A stretch of DNA of 64,000 bases from Arcobacter siniprincipis (GTDB lineage Bacteria; Campylobacterota; Campylobacteria; Campylobacterales; Arcobacteraceae), in the NCBI RefSeq assembly GCF_048571125.1, contig NZ_CP182343.1, positions 2,356,001-2,420,000 of the forward strand, given 5' to 3'. Under the pieces are notes generated by a model. The model ran no database searches. It was not told the DNA's origin and worked only from the letters and a program-made list of their open reading frames with translations. Both the position numbers and the translations under genes were made by a program. The stretch's first letter is position 1, and the number at the start of each line of letters is the position of its first letter. Below, in pieces: positions 22,315 to 31,208 of this stretch.

Positions 22315-22343
22315 ATTATAATAGGTTTTTTTATCTTTGTCAA
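22315..22343 (-). promoter_or_regulatory. Consensus sigma-70 promoter of the rRNA operon
   Basis: On the minus strand TTGACA (22343-22338) and TATAAT (22320-22315) are separated by exactly 17 bp. The -10 box is followed by a C-rich TCCCGTCC, the kind of GC-rich discriminator seen at stringently controlled stable-RNA promoters. The predicted start is near 22308, giving a leader of about 220 nt. Confidence 0.8.
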
Positions 22344-22466
22344 GTGCTACAGATTAATCCTGGCTTAAATTTTGAAAAAAATTTGTGTTTGTAAATTTTA
22401 GTAATATTTTATAGAGTTTTTTGATAGTTTTTATTGAGTTTAGTAGTTAAAATAAGAGTAAAACTC

Positions 22467-23162
22467 TTATTTTAATAATTCATCAACTATTTTTATTAAA
22501 TAGTCAGCTGAGTTTTTTGCACTTGATTTTAAAAATTCATCAAAATCAAATCCTGCATCCATATCAGCTGTATCAGATATAGCTCTAAGAATAAAGAAAG
22601 GAATATTTAAAGCATCACATACAACTGCAACACTTGCACCTTCCATTTCTAAAGCATCTCCATTAAAAGTACTTTGTATAAAATCTTTTCTTTCAGATGA
22701 ATGAACAAATTGATCACCTGTTGCAATAGTTCCTTCAATAACTTTCATTCCATTATTTGAAGCTACTTTTTTTGCAATATCATTTAATTCTTTTGTTGTT
22801 TCAACAAATACACTACCACCAGGTACATATCCATGAGGATGTCCAAAAGCAGTAATATCTAAGTCATGTTGACAAAGTTTGTTTGCAATAATTAGATCAC
22901 CAATTTTAAGTTCAGGATTAATTCCACCTGCAACCCCTGAAAATAGTAAAGTATCACATCCAAACTTTTCTATCATAGTTGTTGCTGTTAAACTAGCAAA
23001 TACTTTTCCTATTTTAGAGTATGCAATTACAATTTCTAGTCCTTTATAAGATACTTCATAATATTTATTATTTGCAAACTCTACTACATTTACATTATCA
23101 AAATGAGCTAAAAGAGGTTCAATTTCCTCTTCCATAGCTCCCATTATTGCTAATTTATTCAT
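22467..23162 (-). CDS. mtnN: 5'-methylthioadenosine/S-adenosylhomocysteine (and aminofutalosine) nucleosidase
   Basis: This 231-residue nucleoside phosphorylase-fold enzyme has the catalytic glutamates in the MTAN pattern: Glu12-13 near the start (MGAMEEEIEP) and ALEMEGASVAVVC, followed by ISDTADMDAG with the catalytic Asp. In Campylobacterota this enzyme also cleaves 6-amino-6-deoxyfutalosine in menaquinone synthesis (MqnB), as well as recycling MTA and SAH. The start overlaps the fabD stop by 8 bp, and fabD-mtnN adjacency is conserved in Campylobacter. Confidence 0.93.
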   Translation of the reverse strand: MNKLAIMGAMEEEIEPLLAHFDNVNVVEFANNKYYEVSYKGLEIVIAYSKIGKVFASLTATTMIEKFGCDTLLFSGVAGGINPELKIGDLIIANKLCQHDLDITAFGHPHGYVPGGSVFVETTKELNDIAKKVASNNGMKVIEGTIATGDQFVHSSERKDFIQSTFNGDALEMEGASVAVVCDALNIPFFILRAISDTADMDAGFDFDEFLKSSAKNSADYLIKIVDELLK

Positions 23163-24084
23163 TTATTTCTCCAATTACTTTTTCTAGTGAACTCATATCT
23201 GATATATTAGATGTAGGCACTTTAACTATTTTTCTATTTAAACCTTTTAATACAACACCATTTCCAAATTCAATAAACAAGTCTATTTTAGAAGCAAATT
23301 TTTCTATTGATTGTTTATATTTTACTGGGCTTGTAAGTTGAGAGGCTAATAATTCTATTGCTTCTTCTTTTGTAGTATATATCTCTGTTGATACATTTGA
23401 AACAACGGGTAAGAATTCATCTTTAATATACTCTTCTAAATATGGTCTTAAATTTTCAACCGCACTTGTAAGCAACTCACAATGACTAGAAACACTCATA
23501 TCAAGTACTATTGCTCTTTTTGCCCCAGCAGTTGTAAAAGTCTCTACTAATGATTCTAAATCAGATTTGATACCTGCAAGAACTAATTGTCCGTCCATAT
23601 TATAATTTGCTGGCCAAACTTTTTTACCATTTTCTCTTTGTTCAGTACATATAAGTTCAACTTTAGAATCTTCTAATCCAACTAATGCCATCATTCCAGC
23701 ATTTCCACCAGAACAAGCTTCATTCATAAAAAGTCCTCTTTTATGAACTAATTCAATTGCATCTAAATAATCAATTGCCCCAGCTGCTACTAAAGCTGAA
23801 AATTCACCAAGTGAGTGTCCTAATAAAAACTCTGGTTTAATATCACATTTATCTTTGAAAATCTCATATGCAATTGCAGATACTAAAAGTATAGCTGGTT
23901 GTGTGTATTCAGTTTTTCCTAAATTTTCATTTTCTTCAAATAAAAGCTCTTCAAAATTTATTCCTAATCTATCACTAGCTTTTCTAATCATATCTTTTGC
24001 AATATCACTATTTTCAAAAAAATCTTTTCCCATACTAATTTTTTGACTTCCTTGTCCAGGGAATATAAAAGCGACTTTTTTCAT
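23155..24084 (-). CDS. fabD: Malonyl-CoA:ACP transacylase
   Basis: This 309-residue acyltransferase loads malonyl from CoA onto ACP for fatty-acid synthesis, and could also supply the polyene cluster. It begins FIFPGQGSQ, has the nucleophile Ser in LLGHSLGEFSAL, and has the second conserved His in SVSSHCELL. Length is normal for FabD. It overlaps the nucleosidase gene downstream and starts about 75 bp after the slyD terminator, so it probably has its own promoter there. Confidence 0.95.
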   Translation of the reverse strand: MKKVAFIFPGQGSQKISMGKDFFENSDIAKDMIRKASDRLGINFEELLFEENENLGKTEYTQPAILLVSAIAYEIFKDKCDIKPEFLLGHSLGEFSALVAAGAIDYLDAIELVHKRGLFMNEACSGGNAGMMALVGLEDSKVELICTEQRENGKKVWPANYNMDGQLVLAGIKSDLESLVETFTTAGAKRAIVLDMSVSSHCELLTSAVENLRPYLEEYIKDEFLPVVSNVSTEIYTTKEEAIELLASQLTSPVKYKQSIEKFASKIDLFIEFGNGVVLKGLNRKIVKVPTSNISDMSSLEKVIGEINE

Positions 24085-24157
24085 ATATTTTAATCCTTAT
24101 ATCTTTTACTTGGTTTTTAAAAATAACATTATACTATTTAATATTTGTCATAAAAAT

Positions 24158-24193
24158 AAAATGCCCAAAAGCAGATGTGCTTTCGGGCATTTT
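24158..24193 (-). terminator. Strong terminator after slyD
   Basis: On the minus strand AAAATGCCCGAAAGCA pairs with TGCTTTTGGGCATTTT (16 bp with one G-U) around the tetraloop CATC and is followed by ATTTTTAT. It ends the Tol-Pal/slyD unit ahead of fabD. The long A/T arms may let it work in both directions. Confidence 0.85.
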
Positions 24194-24220
24194 AGAAAAT
24201 TTTGTAGAATATAATTAGTA

Positions 24221-24796
24221 TTAGTGACTACAACCACAACCACCATGAGATTCTTGTTTAGGTTCACTTGAACAACAACCACCTTCAGATGAACCATGAT
24301 CATGGCTTCCACCACCACAACAACCGCCACCCATAGCAGCCATTCCACCAACAACACCTGTTTGGATCTCTTCTTCAGTTGCAGCTCTTGAGCTTAAAAT
24401 AGCTACTGAAAACATTAATGTTTTTCCAGCCATTGGATGGTTATAATCAATTGTTACTTCATTATCATTAAAACCTGTAACTGTAACTTGAACAGTTTCA
24501 CCTTGCTCACCAGTACCATAAAGACTCATACCTTCTTTTAACTCAATTCCTGCGAATTGCTCTTTTGGCAATGTTTGAACAGCTTCAGGGTTTAATTCAC
24601 CATAAGCATCTTTTGGTTCAACTAAAACATCAGCTTCTTCACTTACATTCATTTCAATTAATTTTGACTCTAATCCTGGGATTATTTGACCTTTCCCTGA
24701 TACAAATTCTAATGGTGCTGCACCAACATTTGAATCTAAATGATCTCCTGTATTAGCATCTTTTAATGTATATTCTATACCTATAACTTTTGACAT
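24221..24796 (-). CDS. slyD: FKBP-type peptidyl-prolyl isomerase, SlyD-like
   Basis: This 191-residue protein has an FKBP domain with an insert-in-flap (residues 1-140, with the flap near YGELNPEAVQTLPKEQF). It ends in a metal-binding tail very rich in His and Cys (GGGCCGGGSHDHGSSEGG and a final GGCGCSH). SlyD folds proteins at proline bonds and donates nickel for hydrogenase maturation. Place in the tol-pal/slyD/fabD order matches Campylobacter. Confidence 0.92.
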   Translation of the reverse strand: MSKVIGIEYTLKDANTGDHLDSNVGAAPLEFVSGKGQIIPGLESKLIEMNVSEEADVLVEPKDAYGELNPEAVQTLPKEQFAGIELKEGMSLYGTGEQGETVQVTVTGFNDNEVTIDYNHPMAGKTLMFSVAILSSRAATEEEIQTGVVGGMAAMGGGCCGGGSHDHGSSEGGCCSSEPKQESHGGCGCSH

Positions 24797-24810
24797 GTTT
24801 TTCCTTTTTT

Positions 24811-25806
24811 TTAATTTAATTTTGATAGATTTTTATCTGCACTTTTTGCTTCTTTTGACTCTGGATAATTTGTCATCAAAGTCTCATAAAAAGAAGCAGC
24901 ATTTTTAAAATCACCAGTCTTTTCAAATGATATTGCACTATGAAGCAATAATGAAGGCATCCAATCAGCCTTATCATATAACAAAGCAGATTTTTTAAAA
25001 TATGATATTGCTTTATCATAATCTTTTCTATAATACCAAATTTCTCCCAAATAATAGTTAGATTCAGCTGGCTTATAATTGGCAGCAATCAATCCTTCAA
25101 ACATTGGAATTGCATTTGTAAAATAGTCAATTTTAAAAAGTCTCTTTGCTTCATCTAAAATAGAAGCATTATCTTCCGTAGAGCTTATCTTTTCCGAATT
25201 ATTACTTTTTACACTTACATTGGATTGAGTTTTTTTAGTACTTTTAATATTTAAGCTTTTTTTCAATGCTTCAAATTCTTTTATAGTTACAAACTGATCC
25301 ATATTTTTTTTATAATCTTTTTCAGATAAATAATTAGAATCAATTTTATTTATTTTATCAGTTAATTTTTCAACAGCTTGTTTTAAATTCTTTAAATTTT
25401 TTGTATTTTCGTCAGAAATATTTTTTTGTAAAATATTTAATTGATCTATAGATTTTTTTAATTCTTTTATATCTTCAGTATTTTTATCTGTAAGATTTTG
25501 ATTTGTTTCAAAATCATTTAAAAGTTTATTTAATGTTAAAACAACGTTATTTAATTTTTGTGAATCACCTTCATAAATTGATTCTAAGCCATCAATTCTC
25601 TCACTTAATGTATTAACAGTTGTATTCACTGTTTTTACTTTTGTATCGATTGAACCTAACTCATTTTTATTCTTTAAAATACGCTTTTCTGTTTTTGTTA
25701 GTCCATATGGATTTGCAGAATCCAAATTACCAGCACCAAAAACAGATACCTCTTCGGCATATGTTAATGTGCTAGTTAATAAAATAATTATAAAAAATTT
25801 GTTCAT
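24811..25806 (-). CDS. cpoB: Tol-Pal system TPR protein (CpoB/YbgF-like)
   Basis: This 331-residue periplasmic protein has a signal peptide (residues 1-17), a long coiled-coil segment rich in Asn, Lys and Leu (about 50-190), and C-terminal TPR repeats (about 225-330) containing YYLGEIWYYRKDYDKAISYF. CpoB links outer-membrane constriction to peptidoglycan synthesis through TolA. It starts 3 bp after the pal stop in the Tol-Pal operon. Confidence 0.85.
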   Translation of the reverse strand: MNKFFIIILLTSTLTYAEEVSVFGAGNLDSANPYGLTKTEKRILKNKNELGSIDTKVKTVNTTVNTLSERIDGLESIYEGDSQKLNNVVLTLNKLLNDFETNQNLTDKNTEDIKELKKSIDQLNILQKNISDENTKNLKNLKQAVEKLTDKINKIDSNYLSEKDYKKNMDQFVTIKEFEALKKSLNIKSTKKTQSNVSVKSNNSEKISSTEDNASILDEAKRLFKIDYFTNAIPMFEGLIAANYKPAESNYYLGEIWYYRKDYDKAISYFKKSALLYDKADWMPSLLLHSAISFEKTGDFKNAASFYETLMTNYPESKEAKSADKNLSKLN

Positions 25807-25809
25807 ATA

Positions 25810-26352
25810 TTATGGAAGTGGCTTATATTCTGCTCTTCTATTTTTAGACCAGCACTCTTTGTTTTTTTCTGAACAAACAGGGTTACTTTCTCCAAAACTT
25901 ACAATTGAAATAGAATTTGAAGCAATTCCATCAGAAACTAATGCATCTTTTACAACTTTTGCTCTTTTTAAACCTAAAGCATAATTATATTCATCTGTTC
26001 CCCATTCATCACAGTTACCTTCAACTTTAACACTTCCTTCTAAACCTTTTAGTTTTGAAGCATTTTCTGAAGCAACTTTTCTTTGATCTTCAGTTAATTT
26101 AAATTTATCAAATCCAAAGTATATTGATTCAACAAATACTTTTTTCCCATTAACTACAAAATAGTTACCTTTACCATCAGTAGTCATATTATCAGCAGTC
26201 ATGCCACTGTTATCAGTAGTTTCAACTGTATTTAAACTAGACTCTGAATTTGTTGGAGTTGGAGTTGTATTTTCCATTTCAACTGTTTTCTGACTACACC
26301 CTGTAAATAGTAATGTAGCTGCTATAAAAGCTAATAAACCATATTTTTTCAT
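25810..26352 (-). CDS. pal: Peptidoglycan-associated lipoprotein Pal
   Basis: This 180-residue lipoprotein has a signal peptide and lipobox LLFTGC, with the lipidated Cys19. A Thr/Asn-rich linker (residues 25-65) leads to an OmpA-like domain with the peptidoglycan-binding pattern YNYALGLKRAKVVKDAL and NRRAEYKPLP at the end. It anchors the outer membrane to the cell wall and is the end point of the Tol system. It lies 70 bp downstream of tolB. Confidence 0.95.
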   Translation of the reverse strand: MKKYGLLAFIAATLLFTGCSQKTVEMENTTPTPTNSESSLNTVETTDNSGMTADNMTTDGKGNYFVVNGKKVFVESIYFGFDKFKLTEDQRKVASENASKLKGLEGSVKVEGNCDEWGTDEYNYALGLKRAKVVKDALVSDGIASNSISIVSFGESNPVCSEKNKECWSKNRRAEYKPLP

Positions 26353-26422
26353 TAATTATCCTTATTGTGAATTGTTAAATTCTACTCAAACCAAACTTAA
26401 CTCATTATTATATAATGACATT

Positions 26423-27691
26423 TTACCAATCTATTGATTGTAATTTACCACTAGTTAACGGAAATAAAAATGATTTATTGTAATTTAATCTAATAATACC
26501 AACATTACTTTTATTTTGGTAATTTTTTATAAATAAAACAGATTCACCATCATTTGAAAATTTTGGAAATTGATTTATACCATTAGTTGTTAATCTTCGA
26601 ATAAAATCACTTTTCAATGAAATCAAATATAAATTGAATGTATTATCAGTAAACTCACTTTGTGTTTCTCTACTACTATAAACTACATAATTATCAAAAG
26701 TTGTAGCTGAAGAGTTATTTCTACCATGGTATACTAATCGCTCAACTCCTCTGCCATTAATTTTCTTTGCAAATATATTGGGATGATTTAATCTATCAGA
26801 TACAAAAACTATTTTTGAGTCATTTTCTGCAAAGTGAGCTCCAACATCAATACCCTTATAAGTTGTCAATCTTTCTTTTCTTTTGTTTTTTGTGTCATAC
26901 AAATATATATCAGGTTGACCTTCAGGAGAGGCTGTAATTAAAAGTTTTGAACCATCTTTATTTACATCTGAACAAACTATCATACCCTCTGATTTCATTA
27001 TATAATCAACTTTTCTATTGTATAAATTGTATTTTATAAGTTGTGGTGAAGATCCTCTATAAGTAGTATAATAAAAACTATCTTGTTTGTCATTAGCCCA
27101 CTTAGGGAAAATATTTAATCCACCTTTTATAATCGTTTTTTGAAAAGTCAAAGTATAATCACCAATTACAATGTTAGCTTCTTTTGCATCTTTATATACA
27201 GAAAAAATAACAAACTTATCCATCCAATCAATTGATGGTGCATTTAAATGTTTATTAATAACAATAGCTGCTCTATGTGCTACAAAAGGGAATCTTTCCA
27301 ATTGAGAAGAAGAGATAGTTTTTTCTAAAATTAATTGCATTAGATTATTATCAAAAAGTTTAATGTTTAAATTTAATCCACCAAAACTACTCTCTCTAAT
27401 TGATAGATTCAAAAATAAATCAACCCCTCTATTCTTAAGACCTAACATATTTGGGTTAGATGAAAAACTTATTTTTTCATTACTAGACATTGCTTCAAAA
27501 TGACCACTAACTAATAAATCTTGAATCAATAATTTTTTTATTTTATTTATATATTCAACATTAACAGTATCACTTGCTATTGATATTTCTATTTTTGGCA
27601 AATTATCAGATTTTTTAATAATCTCCATAGATGCATCAACTGCAAATAAATTAATACATATTAATGTTAATAAAAAAAATGTTTTTTTCAT
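26423..27691 (-). CDS. tolB: Tol-Pal system beta-propeller protein TolB
   Basis: This 422-residue periplasmic protein has a signal peptide (FFLLTLICINLFAVDA), an N-terminal alpha/beta domain, and a C-terminal WD40-like beta-propeller. The propeller repeats carry motifs such as PEGQPDIYLYDT and VSDRLNHPNIF. TolB binds Pal and delivers it along the septum in response to TolA. It starts 5 bp after the TolA-like gene. Confidence 0.92.
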   Translation of the reverse strand: MKKTFFLLTLICINLFAVDASMEIIKKSDNLPKIEISIASDTVNVEYINKIKKLLIQDLLVSGHFEAMSSNEKISFSSNPNMLGLKNRGVDLFLNLSIRESSFGGLNLNIKLFDNNLMQLILEKTISSSQLERFPFVAHRAAIVINKHLNAPSIDWMDKFVIFSVYKDAKEANIVIGDYTLTFQKTIIKGGLNIFPKWANDKQDSFYYTTYRGSSPQLIKYNLYNRKVDYIMKSEGMIVCSDVNKDGSKLLITASPEGQPDIYLYDTKNKRKERLTTYKGIDVGAHFAENDSKIVFVSDRLNHPNIFAKKINGRGVERLVYHGRNNSSATTFDNYVVYSSRETQSEFTDNTFNLYLISLKSDFIRRLTTNGINQFPKFSNDGESVLFIKNYQNKSNVGIIRLNYNKSFLFPLTSGKLQSIDW

Positions 27692-27696
27692 AATTA

Positions 27697-28437
27697 TTAC
27701 CTTTCTGATTTAAATATTACTTCGATTTTTACTTCAGAACCTTTATCATGTTCTGGGTATGTAATATTAACTTGTTCATTTAAAAAAGAGGTTAAAGATT
27801 TATCAAAAAACTCATTTCCAGAATATTTTAAAAATCTAAAATCAAATTTACCATCATTTGTAATAATTACTAGTACTTTTGCAAATAAGTCATCTCCAAT
27901 TAAACTTGGATTCCATCTTTTAGCTAATAATTCATAAATTTTAGAGTAGTAAGGATCAATAGAATTTTTTGATTCATTACTTGGCATTACTGAGGCTTTT
28001 GATTTAACATTATTTAATAAAGTAGATACTGATAGCTTTTCACTTTTTCTTTCTTTCTCAAATTTTGCTTTAAATCTACTTGCTACTTCAGATTTAACAA
28101 CATTATTAACACTATCATCAATAACATTATCACTTGTATCTTTTACATTTGCAAAAAGAGATTTTACGCTATTTTGTTGTTTGGCACTTATTGATTTTGA
28201 CTTTTCAACAACTTTATCAATTGTTTTACTCTTCTCTTTATGAGACTCTTTATTTATAATCTTACTATCTTTATCTAGTAAAATACTAAGTTCAATTGTA
28301 GTTGTTTTATTAAAAGCATCAAATTTTTTGACATCAGAAGTTTTTAAATAAAGAAAAAACAGAAATATTATAATAAAGTATGTAAGTAAAGCAATTAAAA
28401 GACTATTTTGCTTTGAAATAGAATTTGAAAAAAACAT
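27697..28437 (-). CDS. tolA: TolA-like energy-transducing protein
   Basis: This 246-residue protein has one N-terminal membrane helix (about residues 13-33), a charged Lys/Ser-rich middle that would span the periplasm, and a C-terminal TonB/TolA-type domain (about 165-246, starting near YYSKIYELLAKRWNPSL). It couples TolQR proton flow to TolB/Pal. It is shorter than E. coli TolA, which is usual in this group. The start is 2 bp past the TolR-like gene. Confidence 0.82.
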   Translation of the reverse strand: MFFSNSISKQNSLLIALLTYFIIIFLFFLYLKTSDVKKFDAFNKTTTIELSILLDKDSKIINKESHKEKSKTIDKVVEKSKSISAKQQNSVKSLFANVKDTSDNVIDDSVNNVVKSEVASRFKAKFEKERKSEKLSVSTLLNNVKSKASVMPSNESKNSIDPYYSKIYELLAKRWNPSLIGDDLFAKVLVIITNDGKFDFRFLKYSGNEFFDKSLTSFLNEQVNITYPEHDKGSEVKIEVIFKSER

Positions 28438-28439
28438 GA

Positions 28440-28829
28440 TTATCCATCAGTGATTAAAGAAACTTTGAAAAAACCAGCTTCTTTGACTGTTTTTAACACA
28501 AAAATAACATCATCATAAATTAAACTTTTATCTGCTCTAATATGAATAGGTGTATCTTTATTTTTATTATTTGAATAAAGAATAAAACTATCTGCAAAAT
28601 TCTTTAATTCATATTTATTTTTTCCAATAATAATTTCTCTATCTTTAGTAATTAAAATAGAGATTTTTTTTACATCTTGTAGTTGTCTAGATTTACTACC
28701 GTTGGGTAGATTTACTGGTTCTTCAAACTCTATAACAGGAGCAGTAATCATTAAAATTGCTAGTAATACTAACATTATATCTACCATAGGAGTAATATTT
28801 AAATCAGGCTTTTGATTATAATCATACAT
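28440..28829 (-). CDS. tolR: TolR/ExbD-type proton-channel subunit
   Basis: This 129-residue protein has one membrane helix carrying the conserved proton-carrying aspartate Asp17 in NITPMVDIMLVLLAILM, followed by a periplasmic domain (IRADKSLIYDDVIFVLKTVKEAGF). With the TolQ-like protein it forms the inner-membrane motor that uses the proton gradient. Context with tolB and pal favours TolR over ExbD. Confidence 0.9.
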   Translation of the reverse strand: MYDYNQKPDLNITPMVDIMLVLLAILMITAPVIEFEEPVNLPNGSKSRQLQDVKKISILITKDREIIIGKNKYELKNFADSFILYSNNKNKDTPIHIRADKSLIYDDVIFVLKTVKEAGFFKVSLITDG

Positions 28830-28834
28830 ATTTT

Positions 28835-29395
28835 TTATGCCTTAGCAATCAAAATTTCAGATTGAGCCTTTAAATAGGTATTTAATTCATAAACTTTTCT
28901 AGTCAATATTTGATGAAATGTATAAGCAAAAATTGCTACGAAAATTCCACCCGCAGTTGCAACTAATGCTTCTGAAATAGCAGGTGCAATAATTGAAAAT
29001 CCAACTTTTGATTGAGTTGAAAATTTTGCAAATGACTCTAAAATTCCAACAACAGTACCAAATAAACCAATAAATGGGGAAGTTGAAGATACTATAGATA
29101 ACCAAGATAAACCTTCACTGGCATCTTTAATAATTGAAATTTCACAAGCATGTAATAAGGGTTTTGATTTAGATGTTTTAGCACATCTACTTAAACCAGA
29201 CAGTGGACTTAAGATTGAATCTCTAGAAGTAAGTGTTTCTAAAGACTTTTTTTCATTAGTAATTAGTCCAGAGAGTTGACTATTTTTATATATAAAAAGC
29301 CAAAAAATCAAAACAAAATAAACAGATAGTAGAGCTAATACAACAAGTGTAATAGCGCTACTATTTGTAAAATAATTTAAAATTATATCAATCAT
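28835..29395 (-). CDS. tolQ: TolQ/ExbB/MotA-type proton-channel subunit
   Basis: This 186-residue membrane protein has three helices (about residues 13-37, 97-120 and 135-165). The MotA/TolQ/ExbB signature falls in TSPFIGLFGTVVGILESF and ISEALVATAGGIFVAI. It makes the pentameric channel around the TolR helices. Its gene is 5 bp downstream of atpC, so the Tol genes probably share transcripts with the ATP synthase operon, as in Campylobacter. Confidence 0.9.
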   Translation of the reverse strand: MIDIILNYFTNSSAITLVVLALLSVYFVLIFWLFIYKNSQLSGLITNEKKSLETLTSRDSILSPLSGLSRCAKTSKSKPLLHACEISIIKDASEGLSWLSIVSSTSPFIGLFGTVVGILESFAKFSTQSKVGFSIIAPAISEALVATAGGIFVAIFAYTFHQILTRKVYELNTYLKAQSEILIAKA

Positions 29396-29400
29396 TTTGC

Positions 29401-29778
29401 TTAACTAAATGAATTGATTTTTGCTTCAACAGATGCAATTGATACATTAGCATCAGAAACTGAATTAACAAGTTCTTTAGCAGCATCAATAGCTTTAGCA
29501 ATATCAGAGTCTCCACCCTGAGTAAGTGCTACAGCACCGTCAGCTAAAACATCAACTGAAGTCTCACTAACATTAACGTGACCCCAGTTAATTGCTACTG
29601 CCTCAGTTGTATTCTCTTTTTCAATTACAATCACACCAACTGTTAATGAAGATACCAATGATGAGTGACCTGGTAATACTCCAAACTCTCCCTCTTTTCC
29701 AGGAAGAGTTACAGTTTTAACGTCACCATTAAATATTGGTCCATTTGGTGTAACTATTGATAATTTTAGTGTATCCAT
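29401..29778 (-). CDS. atpC: ATP synthase epsilon subunit
   Basis: This 125-residue F1 epsilon subunit opens with LKLSIVTPNGPIFNGDVKTV and has LPGKEGEFGVLPGHSSLV, the conserved beta-sandwich signature, plus a short C-terminal helical hairpin. It regulates and couples rotation in F1Fo. It is the last gene of the ATP synthase group, 17 bp after atpD. Confidence 0.95.
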   Translation of the reverse strand: MDTLKLSIVTPNGPIFNGDVKTVTLPGKEGEFGVLPGHSSLVSSLTVGVIVIEKENTTEAVAINWGHVNVSETSVDVLADGAVALTQGGDSDIAKAIDAAKELVNSVSDANVSIASVEAKINSFS

Positions 29779-29795
29779 AAATTTACCTTAATGGT

Positions 29796-31190
29796 TTATT
29801 TCATTTTCTCAGCTTTGGCAAGAACTTCGTCAATTCCACCAACCATATAGAATGCCATTTCTGGAATACTATCATATTTACCGTCTAAGATACCTTGGAA
29901 ACCAGCAATCGTATCTTTTAACTCTACATATTTACCTGGACTTCCTGTAAATACTTCTGCAACGAAGAATGGTTGAGATAAAAATCTCTCAATTTTTCTT
30001 GCTCTAGAAACTACTAGTTTATCTTCTTCAGATAATTCATCCATACCAAGAATTGCAATAATATCTTGTAAATCTTTGTATTTTTGTAATACTGATTGAA
30101 CACCTCTAGCAGTGTTATAATGTTCTTGTCCTAAGATATCTGCACTTAAAATTCTTGAACTTGAATCCAATGGATCAACTGCTGGGTAAATACCTTTTTC
30201 AGCAATTTTTCTGTTAAGAACTGTAGTTGCATCTAAGTGAGCAAAAACAGAAGCTGGAGCTGGATCTGTTAAGTCATCCGCTGGTACATATACTGCTTGA
30301 ACAGAAGTAATTGAACCTTTAGCAGTAGAAGTAATTCTTTCTTGTAATTTACCCATTTCAGATGCAAGTGTAGGTTGATATCCAACAGCAGATGGAATTC
30401 TTCCTAAAAGTGCTGACATTTCAGAACCTGATTGTGCAAATCTAAAGATATTATCAACGAACATAAGTACATCAAGACCTTTTTCATCTCTAAAGTACTC
30501 AGCCATAGTAAGACCTGTTAATGCAATTCTATTTCTTGCACCTGGAGGCTCAGACATTTGACCATAACATAAAGCAACTTTATCAAGTACGTTAGAATCT
30601 TTCATCTCATGATAAAGGTCATTTCCTTCTCTTGTTCTTTCACCAACACCTGCAAATACAGAGTATCCTGAATGTTTAAATGCAACATTATGAATTAATT
30701 CCATAATAATAACTGTTTTACCAACACCAGCACCACCGAATAGTCCAACTTTACCACCTTTTGAATATGGTGCTAAAAGGTCAACTACTTTGATACCTGT
30801 TTCAAACATTTCTGTTTTTGTAGATTGTTCTTCAAAAGTTGGTGCAGCTCTATGAATAGACCATCTTGGAGTCTCTTCTGGAATTGCTTCACCTTCATCA
30901 ACTGGATCACCAATTACATTGAAAATTCTTCCTAATACTGCTTCACCAACTGGAACTTGAATAGGTCCACCTTGTGCAATACACTCTTGTCCTCTTGTTA
31001 ATCCATCTGTCATATCCATAGCAATAGTTCTAACTCTACTATCACCAATATGTGCAGCAACTTCTAGTATTAATCTATCAGCCTTAGCGTCAGTTAATGT
31101 AACTTGAATTGCTTCATTAATTTCTGGTAAGTATCCGTCGAACTCTACGTCAACTACCGGACCCATTACCTGAACAATTTTACCTTTCAT
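29796..31190 (-). CDS. atpD: ATP synthase beta subunit
   Basis: This 464-residue catalytic subunit has the P-loop GGAGVGKTV (about residues 148-156), the DELSEEDKL stretch of the DELSEED lever and the catalytic GERTREGNDLY. All expected motifs are present and the length is normal. It lies between atpG and atpC. Confidence 0.97.
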   Translation of the reverse strand: MKGKIVQVMGPVVDVEFDGYLPEINEAIQVTLTDAKADRLILEVAAHIGDSRVRTIAMDMTDGLTRGQECIAQGGPIQVPVGEAVLGRIFNVIGDPVDEGEAIPEETPRWSIHRAAPTFEEQSTKTEMFETGIKVVDLLAPYSKGGKVGLFGGAGVGKTVIIMELIHNVAFKHSGYSVFAGVGERTREGNDLYHEMKDSNVLDKVALCYGQMSEPPGARNRIALTGLTMAEYFRDEKGLDVLMFVDNIFRFAQSGSEMSALLGRIPSAVGYQPTLASEMGKLQERITSTAKGSITSVQAVYVPADDLTDPAPASVFAHLDATTVLNRKIAEKGIYPAVDPLDSSSRILSADILGQEHYNTARGVQSVLQKYKDLQDIIAILGMDELSEEDKLVVSRARKIERFLSQPFFVAEVFTGSPGKYVELKDTIAGFQGILDGKYDSIPEMAFYMVGGIDEVLAKAEKMK

Positions 31191-31208
31191 ACGGGCAGCT
31201 CCTTTAAA

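Larger units (their letters stand above)
22089..22466. other. rRNA leader and upstream intergenic region
   Basis: This 378-bp stretch without a protein gene holds the rRNA leader (about 22089-22308), the boxA and the promoter described separately. The 120 bp beyond the promoter, toward the nucleosidase gene, are AT-rich and could act as an upstream activating element. I see nothing else in them. Confidence 0.6.

Noticed and set aside
24148..24357. Minus-strand frame rich in valine
   Set aside because: It is a shifted frame of the His/Cys-rich tail of slyD and runs over the terminator.
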